Shown here: positions 41,804 to 46,736 of the stretch, piece by piece
Numbering within the stretch: position 1 is the stretch's first letter
Layout: every line of letters begins with the position of its first letter
Assembly: GCA_910588545.1 (NCBI GenBank)
Contig: CAJUOU010000001.1
Location: 379,887 to 426,622 of the forward strand
DNA length: 46,736 bases
Source: an uncultured Christensenellaceae bacterium
GTDB taxonomy: Bacteria > Bacillota > Clostridia > Christensenellales > UBA3700
Reading direction: 5' to 3'
Made by a program: the position numbers and the translations under genes
The notes under the pieces: generated by a model
What the model was told of the DNA's origin: nothing
Database searches by the model: none
The model's input: the letters and a program-made list of their open reading frames with translations, nothing else

Positions 41804-43060
41804 ATGAGTAAATTTATAATAAATGGGGAAAGGCCTCTTTGCGGAGAATTAGATATTCTCGGGGCTAAAAACAGCGTGCTTCCGTTGCTTGCGGCTTGCA
41901 TACTGACCGACGAAAAAATAATATTACATAATTGCCCGAATATAACGGATGTACATAATATGTTGGCTATACTTGAAAGTTTGGGAGTATACGCCAAATT
42001 TGAAAACGGAAATATAACTATTGACAGCAGTAATATCAACAGTGAGGTTGTGCCGCCAAAACTTGCACATGAATTACGCTCGTCAATATTTTTGCTTGGT
42101 TCGATTTTATCTAAATTCAATAAAGCGACTTTGTCTTATCCCGGTGGATGTGAGATTGGGGAACGTCCGATAGATATTCATTTGAAAGGACTAAAAGAAT
42201 TGGGGGTTAATATAACCGAAGAAGGCGGCTTGATTTTTTGTAAAAATACGGGAAAAATCAAGTCGACAGAAATTGTTTTGGACATCCCGTCGGTAGGTGC
42301 TACCGAAAATTTAATGATGGCAAGCGTATTTGCAGAGGGGATTGTGACTTTGCGTAATGTTGCGCGTGAGCCGGAAATTGTTGATTTGCAAAATTTCTTA
42401 AACAGTATGGGTGCAAAAATATACGGCGCAGGCTGCGGTGTAATAGTTGTGCACGGCGTTAAAAAATTGCACGGTGTGGAATATACTCCTATAGGGGATA
42501 GAATTGTTGCGGGTACATATATGATTGGCGCTGCAATGTGTGGAGGAGATATAACTTTAAAAGGAATAAATTGCGAAGATATGTCCTCACTTGTATCTAA
42601 ATTATCAAAAACTACTTGCAATATTTATGCAAGTAATGATATAATAAGAATAAAGTCGAGAGGTAGACACCCTAAACTTGGAAAAATCGATACAATGTAT
42701 TATCCGGGGTTTCCTACCGATTTGCAATCTCAGATGTCCGCATTGGCAGCGGTTTCCGACGGAACAAGTATTATAACCGAAAATATTTTTGAAACAAGGT
42801 TTAAACAAATTCCGGAATTTAGAAAAATGGGCGCAATAGTGGAAGTCAGAGGGAGAACGGCAATTTTTGAAGGTGTACCTAAGCTTTACGGAGCAGAAGT
42901 AAAAGCCGAAGATTTACGCGGAGGTGCGTCGCTTGTGCTTATGGGATTGTTTGCAAGTGGTACAACTGTGGTAAATGACATTAAACATATTGACAGAGGC
43001 TATCAAAATATGGAAATGGATTTGCGTTCTCTTGGAGGAGATATTGTAAGAGTAAATTAA
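41804..43060 (+). CDS. murA: UDP-N-acetylglucosamine 1-carboxyvinyltransferase MurA
   Basis: A 418-residue EPSP-synthase-fold enzyme that adds enolpyruvate to UDP-GlcNAc, the first committed step of peptidoglycan synthesis. LGAKNSVLPLLAA with the essential Lys is near residues 19-31, and C116 in PGGCEIGERPID is the fosfomycin-reactive Cys. RGGASLVLMGL is near the end. The start follows AGGAG. murA between ftsW and ftsQ is an unusual but known arrangement. Confidence 0.95.
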   Translation: MSKFIINGERPLCGELDILGAKNSVLPLLAACILTDEKIILHNCPNITDVHNMLAILESLGVYAKFENGNITIDSSNINSEVVPPKLAHELRSSIFLLGSILSKFNKATLSYPGGCEIGERPIDIHLKGLKELGVNITEEGGLIFCKNTGKIKSTEIVLDIPSVGATENLMMASVFAEGIVTLRNVAREPEIVDLQNFLNSMGAKIYGAGCGVIVVHGVKKLHGVEYTPIGDRIVAGTYMIGAAMCGGDITLKGINCEDMSSLVSKLSKTTCNIYASNDIIRIKSRGRHPKLGKIDTMYYPGFPTDLQSQMSALAAVSDGTSIITENIFETRFKQIPEFRKMGAIVEVRGRTAIFEGVPKLYGAEVKAEDLRGGASLVLMGLFASGTTVVNDIKHIDRGYQNMEMDLRSLGGDIVRVN

Positions 43061-43070
43061 GGACGTTTTT

Positions 43071-43901
43071 GTGTTTATGAACAAAAGATTGATTGTAATT
43101 TTTGCTTGTATTGCCGTATTTGTTTTGACTTTGGTGGTCGGAGCAGTAGTATTTACCGTTAATGACGTTGATATTTTATTGCAGTCGGAAAAAAATGTTC
43201 AATTTAATAAAGCTGCAATATTGGAGACCAGCGGTATTAAAAAAGGTCAAAGTGTATTTACTATAGACAGTGCAAAAGCAAGTGCAAAAATCGAAAAACA
43301 ATTTCCTGAACTTATTGTTGTAGGTATTGAGCGTGAATTTCCAAATAAAGTAAGAATACGTTTGGGTGCTCGGACGGCAATATTAAAAATAAAAATTGCA
43401 AATTCCGATAAATATGCTGTATTGGATTACACGATAGTAGAAAATGAAAACAAAACCGACCAATATAAAATTATAGATGTTGTCGATACCGAAAGTGAAG
43501 TTTATAATGATAGTAAAGTAATTTTAATAAGTGGTTATGAATTTTCGGGTAACGAAGACTGTGTGGGGGATTTTATTAATTTTGCGCATGACCAAGTGGA
43601 TAGTTTGAAAGATTTAAAAGATATTTTAAATTCACTTAATAGTTATGGTGTGGTTAACGAAAGAGTGCCTGCAACTTTTGAAAAAATAGACATTATAGAT
43701 AATACGATAAGGCTAAAAACGGTATTGGGTATTACGATGGTAATACGTACGGATACAAATATTGGGGTAAAAACTCAATGCGAAGCAATTTATAATACCT
43801 TTTATGGTATGAGTGGCGAAGACAGAGAACTTGCAAATTATTTATATATGAACAATAACGGAGATATTTCAAACAGTTCGAAGTTGGATTTTAATATTTA
43901 A
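43071..43901 (+). CDS. ftsQ: Cell division protein FtsQ/DivIB
   Basis: A 276-residue bitopic protein: short cytoplasmic tail, one membrane helix (about 7-29), a POTRA domain (about 33-105, VDILLQSEKNVQFNKAAILE and FPNKVRIRLGAR) and a beta-rich FtsQ domain. It links the division ring to the septal synthases. GTG 43071 is six bases after AAGGA; an ATG two codons later is also possible. It ends the run of closely spaced genes; ftsA has its own promoter. Confidence 0.88.
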   Translation: MFMNKRLIVIFACIAVFVLTLVVGAVVFTVNDVDILLQSEKNVQFNKAAILETSGIKKGQSVFTIDSAKASAKIEKQFPELIVVGIEREFPNKVRIRLGARTAILKIKIANSDKYAVLDYTIVENENKTDQYKIIDVVDTESEVYNDSKVILISGYEFSGNEDCVGDFINFAHDQVDSLKDLKDILNSLNSYGVVNERVPATFEKIDIIDNTIRLKTVLGITMVIRTDTNIGVKTQCEAIYNTFYGMSGEDRELANYLYMNNNGDISNSSKLDFNI

Positions 43902-43964
43902 AAGTACTTAAATATATACGTGCGTATAAATATTATAATAATTATAAATATTTAATAAAATATA

Positions 43965-43994
43965 TTGACATCCTTACATTTTTTGTGCTAAAAT
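43965..43994 (+). promoter_or_regulatory. Promoter of ftsA (and perhaps ftsZ)
   Basis: TTGACA (43965-43970), 18-base spacer, TAAAAT (43989-43994) with extended TGC before it. TTTTTTGTGCTAAAAT is shared exactly with the galK promoter. Confidence 0.7.
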
Positions 43995-44016
43995 TATAGT
44001 GTGAAAAGTGTGAGGT

Positions 44017-45174
44017 ATGTGTATGTTTAATAACGGCAATATTGCGATTATCGATATTGGCTCGGATAAAATTTTTACTAAAATCGGAGAGATTGCAAAA
44101 GATAATGTTTTTCACATAAAATCTCAAGCGGAAGTTTTTTATGAAGGTTTTATGGATGGAGATTGGTTGCAAGGCGACGATGTAGGGGAAACTGTTATAA
44201 GATGCTTGGACAAAGCACTTTACGACCTGAATATTAAACTTGCGGAAATTTATATAGGCGTTCCAGGAGATTTTGCAAGAGTTCAAGTTTGTTCCAATAG
44301 ATTGAATTTCGGTTGCAGTCATAAAATAAGTGCTAACGATTTGCAAACTATGGCGGACAATACCGCACCTAAAAACGATGGTAGATTCGAAGTAATCGAT
44401 ATGCAAGTTGTAAACTATATTTTGGACAATAAGGAAAAATCAATAGACCCGATTGGCAAAACTTGTTATAACTTAGGGGCAAATTTTTCCTATAATATGT
44501 GCAAAAAAGAGTTTTATAATTTATTTAAAACCATTTTGGCACCTTATTCGCGTAAAATTAAATTTATCAACAGCAGTCTTGCGGAAAGTTTGATTGCAAC
44601 GGATAAAGAAATGCGAATAAAAAATTCGGCTGTGCTTGTTGACGTAGGATACTTAACAACCGATATATCTTATATTATGGGCGGCGGGCTTATTGCTTTA
44701 AATACTTTACCGTTTGGTGGCGGACATATTGCTTACGACTTATCTTACGGGCTTGAATTGCCTTATAATACAGCTTGTTATGTAAAAAGCAAAATAGATT
44801 TTGCGGATAATGACGGCAATATTACTGTGAGGACGGATAACGGAGCTGTGGATATAGAAAAAACATACATAAATATGATTGCAAATGCACGTCTTGAGGA
44901 AATTTGCGAAAAAATAACTCAAGTTATCTCAAACTATAAGATAGAATATCCCGGCTATTTGAAAATTTATTTGACAGGTAGAGGTCTTTCGGATATGAAA
45001 GGAGTTCGTACAGTTATGGCAAAAGCATTAAACAGACAGTGCGAATTGATGAATGCGGTAATCAACAGCGACGAAAAAAACAAAATTTATTTGTCTACGG
45101 CAGGGTTGATGCAATTTGTAGTTAAATCGTCAGGTCGTGCAAAACAAAGTTTTTTATCAAAGTTCTTGGGGTAA
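44017..45174 (+). CDS. ftsA: Cell division protein FtsA
   Basis: A 385-residue actin-like ATPase that tethers FtsZ to the membrane. Phosphate-1 motif IAIIDIGSDK (about 9-18), the 1C SHS2 domain (about 80-160), phosphate-2 LVDVGYLTTDISY (about 209-221) and adenosine motif YLTGRGLSDMKG. The C-terminus RAKQSFLSKFLG is a short amphipathic, basic helix as expected for membrane binding. The chain is shorter and more divergent than B. subtilis FtsA (440). ATG 44017 follows TGTGAGG; ATG 44023 is an alternative. ftsZ follows after 95 bases. Confidence 0.9.
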   Translation: MCMFNNGNIAIIDIGSDKIFTKIGEIAKDNVFHIKSQAEVFYEGFMDGDWLQGDDVGETVIRCLDKALYDLNIKLAEIYIGVPGDFARVQVCSNRLNFGCSHKISANDLQTMADNTAPKNDGRFEVIDMQVVNYILDNKEKSIDPIGKTCYNLGANFSYNMCKKEFYNLFKTILAPYSRKIKFINSSLAESLIATDKEMRIKNSAVLVDVGYLTTDISYIMGGGLIALNTLPFGGGHIAYDLSYGLELPYNTACYVKSKIDFADNDGNITVRTDNGAVDIEKTYINMIANARLEEICEKITQVISNYKIEYPGYLKIYLTGRGLSDMKGVRTVMAKALNRQCELMNAVINSDEKNKIYLSTAGLMQFVVKSSGRAKQSFLSKFLG

Positions 45175-45269
45175 ATAAATTAAGATAAAAGATAACCTTT
45201 TAATATTGTTGTGTTAGGATATAATAAATAAAATGGAATTTACCAAGGTTATACTAAACGGAGGAGTTT

Positions 45270-46481
45270 ATGAACGGGTTTGAATATATGGATGATAATG
45301 CAAACGACAAAAATACAGGTATTGTTAAAATAAAAGTTGTCGGTGTAGGCGGTGGTGGCGGTAATGCTGTTAACCGTATGGTTGATGCCGGAATATCCAG
45401 CGCGGAGTTTGTTGTTGTCAATACGGACAAGCAGGCGCTTTTGATGTTTGATACCCGTAAATGCGAAACTTTGCAAATAGGCGAGAAATTGACAAACGGC
45501 TTGGGTGCGGGCGCTGACCCTAAAAAGGGCGAAATGGCAGCAGAAGAATCCAAGGAAATGCTAAAGAAAATGCTTGAGGGTGTTGATTTATTGTTCATAA
45601 CCGCAGGTATGGGCGGCGGAACAGGTACAGGTGCTGCACCTGTGATTGCAAGTTTAAGCCGTGAAATGGGCATTTTAACAGTTGCGATAGTTACTAAACC
45701 TTTTGCCTTCGAGGGCTCCAGACGTATGAACAATGCGATGAAGGGTATTGAAAAGCTAAAGGAGTATGTTGACGCATTATTAATCGTGCCAAACGATAAG
45801 CTTATGCAAGTATTGCCTAAAAATACACCTATCGTTCAAGCTTTTAAAGAGGCTGACGAAGTTTTAAGAAAAGGTATTCAAGGTATTTCAGACCTTATTG
45901 CAACACCGTCACTTATCAATCTTGATTTTGCAGATGTTAAAAATATAATTAAAGGACCTTGTTCCGCACATTTGGGTGTCGGCGAAGGCGAGGGCGAAAA
46001 TAGGGCTATTACAGCTGTTCAACAAGCAGTAAAAAGTCCGTTGCTTGAAACAAGCATTGTCGGTGCAAGCGGTGTTATTCTTAATATAATGGGCGGTTTG
46101 GATATGACTTTGGAAGAAGTTGATATTGCAAGTAATTTAGTACATTCCGTAGTTGATGAGGGGGCTAACATTATAATCGGTGCAGGCATTGACTCTAGTT
46201 TACAAGGTAAAATTTTAATTACTTTGATTGCAACAGGAGGTATTAAAGACGCGGTAGGCGGTAGTAATGTTGATGCAGGTATAGAAGATACCCTTGGCAG
46301 GCTAAGAAAAAGAAATGTGGAGAAAGAGGACAGTGTATATGTTCCGCTTGGGGAACTTAATAAAAAACCTGTGGAAAGACAAATGCCTAACATTTCAAGA
46401 CCGGTAGAGCAGCCTAAGGTTGACGATGACAATATGCCTGCTTTTATAAGAAAGCTTAAAGCTAACAGAGGAAACAACTGA
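45270..46481 (+). CDS. ftsZ: Cell division protein FtsZ
   Basis: A 403-residue tubulin-like GTPase that forms the division ring. Motifs: VVGVGGGGGNAVNRM (about 16-30), the tubulin signature GMGGGTGTGAAP (about 112-123), PFAFEGSRR, and the T7 loop INLDFADVK near residue 212. After a variable linker it ends with DDNMPAFIRKLKANR, the conserved C-terminal peptide that binds FtsA and other partners. The start follows GGAGG. TATAAT at 45220-45225 without a good -35 may give extra transcription. Confidence 0.98.
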   Translation: MNGFEYMDDNANDKNTGIVKIKVVGVGGGGGNAVNRMVDAGISSAEFVVVNTDKQALLMFDTRKCETLQIGEKLTNGLGAGADPKKGEMAAEESKEMLKKMLEGVDLLFITAGMGGGTGTGAAPVIASLSREMGILTVAIVTKPFAFEGSRRMNNAMKGIEKLKEYVDALLIVPNDKLMQVLPKNTPIVQAFKEADEVLRKGIQGISDLIATPSLINLDFADVKNIIKGPCSAHLGVGEGEGENRAITAVQQAVKSPLLETSIVGASGVILNIMGGLDMTLEEVDIASNLVHSVVDEGANIIIGAGIDSSLQGKILITLIATGGIKDAVGGSNVDAGIEDTLGRLRKRNVEKEDSVYVPLGELNKKPVERQMPNISRPVEQPKVDDDNMPAFIRKLKANRGNN

Positions 46482-46503
46482 ATAATATTAAACCTTTACG
46501 ATA

Positions 46504-46532
46504 AATATCCCGTTCAATTTGAACGGGATATT
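46504..46532 (+). terminator. Terminator-like hairpin after ftsZ
   Basis: A perfect 14-bp inverted repeat, AATATCCCGTTCAA (46504-46517) and TTGAACGGGATATT (46519-46532), with a single central T. The fold would use an inner AT loop. The following T tract is poor. Confidence 0.6.
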
Positions 46533-46533
46533 G

Positions 46534-46588
46534 TATATTATCGGAAGCTGTAGTCAAGCAGCCCGTAGGGATATTTGACATCAGCGAT
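46534..46588. repeat. 55-bp direct repeat, copy 1
   Basis: Identical, base for base, to 46682-46736, with a period of 148 bases. It holds the short pairings GCTG/CAGC and CCC/GGG and is richer in G and C than its surroundings. On the minus strand it reads as the open frame IADVKYPYGLLDYSFR followed by a stop (46538-46540), and here the frame extends upstream as FQFELT. It may be a duplicated gene end or one unit of a non-coding repeat. Confidence 0.85.
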
Positions 46589-46608
46589 TGTTAATTCAAA
46601 TTGGAAGC

Positions 46609-46668
46609 GCTTGTGATAACAAGCTATATTGCGACAGCAATATAAAATTTTAATGGTAATTAAAATTT
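46609..46668. repeat. Three-hairpin intergenic element B
   Basis: Three consecutive perfect hairpins with four-base loops: GCTTGT/ACAAGC (46609-46614 with 46619-46624, loop GATA), TATATTGC/GCAATATA (46625-46632 with 46637-46644, loop GACA) and AAATTTTAAT/ATTAAAATTT (46645-46654 with 46659-46668, loop GGTA). No base separates them. It lies between the two copies of the 55-bp repeat and has the same hairpin order as element A at 1-76. Confidence 0.65.
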
Positions 46669-46681
46669 ATTTTCTATAGTT

Positions 46682-46736
46682 TATATTATCGGAAGCTGTA
46701 GTCAAGCAGCCCGTAGGGATATTTGACATCAGCGAT
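46682..46736. repeat. 55-bp direct repeat, copy 2 (cut by the window edge)
   Basis: Identical to 46534-46588 up to the last base of the window, so the true repeat may be longer. On the minus strand it gives a 16-codon open frame ending at a stop (46686-46688) that runs off the edge; it could be the 3' end of a minus-strand gene that lies beyond. Its codons (CCC, TAC, GGG, CTG, GAC, AGC) differ from the AT-ending preference of the neighbouring genes. Confidence 0.8.

Noticed and set aside
46534..46736. CRISPR array at the right edge
   Set aside because: Only two 55-bp copies with a 93-base structured spacer that forms three hairpins; the sizes do not fit CRISPR and no cas genes are present.

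Overview
The window is AT-rich bacterial DNA, densely packed with genes, and looks like an endospore-forming member of the Clostridia (low-GC Firmicutes). The evidence is the spoIIAA-spoIIAB-sigF operon followed by spoVAC-spoVAD-spoVAE, a yunB gene, a T-box leader before the Phe-tRNA synthetase genes, a ThiI without a rhodanese domain beside a NifS-like desulfurase, a BspA-type leucine-rich surface lipoprotein, and a division/cell-wall cluster whose MurE carries the DNPR motif of meso-diaminopimelate ligases. Codon use prefers A/T-ending codons throughout. I cannot name the genus; an uncultured gut-type clostridial lineage is a guess.

Layout. 1-2900: a multi-hairpin element, two tandem palindrome-plus-promoter modules, and a large BspA-like lipoprotein. 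2.9-7.6 kb: divergent galT and galK (galactose use), then lgt and a small membrane protein. 7.7-8.9 kb: a DivIVA-domain protein and a membrane-anchored unknown on the other strand. 9.0-13.4 kb: forespore sigma factor operon, a possible 29-codon gene, spoVA genes and yunB. 13.4-17.4 kb: sigma-A promoter, T-box riboswitch, pheS-pheT. 17.4-24.9 kb: a run of U32 peptidase, mutS2, small membrane protein, cysteine desulfurase and thiI. 25-31.3 kb: accessory-looking genes: a phosphoesterase/PQQ-propeller fusion with a probable 3' frameshift, tRNA-Arg(CCG), a 3-hydroxyacyl-CoA dehydrogenase, a frameshifted aminoglycoside-phosphotransferase-like pseudogene, a membrane unknown and a metallophosphoesterase. 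31.3-32.4 kb: one kilobase of AT-rich DNA without genes, with three clustered DnaA-box-like sites. 32.4-46.5 kb: the dcw cluster mraZ-rsmH-(ftsL-position gene)-PBP-murE-mraY-murD-ftsW/spoVE-murA-ftsQ-ftsA-ftsZ. The last 250 bases hold a direct repeat with a multi-hairpin element between its copies.

How it works together. The dcw genes make and export lipid-linked peptidoglycan precursors (MurA, MurD, MurE, MraY), polymerise them at the septum (SEDS protein and class B PBP) and build the division ring (FtsZ, FtsA, FtsQ); murF, murG and murC are not in the cluster. MraZ probably represses the cluster through three TGG half-sites spaced exactly 10 bases apart inside its promoter. The spoIIA operon makes the forespore sigma factor with its anti-sigma and anti-anti-sigma factors, and the SpoVA proteins take up dipicolinic acid in the same programme. 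The T-box couples pheST expression to uncharged tRNA-Phe.

The most unusual signals are non-coding: duplicated 30-bp palindromes placed alike upstream of two promoters (147-349), three intergenic elements that share a three-hairpin architecture with little primary sequence in common (1-76, 29576-29673, 46609-46668), and a 55-bp direct repeat at the right edge that can be read as a protein tail on the minus strand. No CRISPR array, complete insertion sequence, prophage or defence system is visible.
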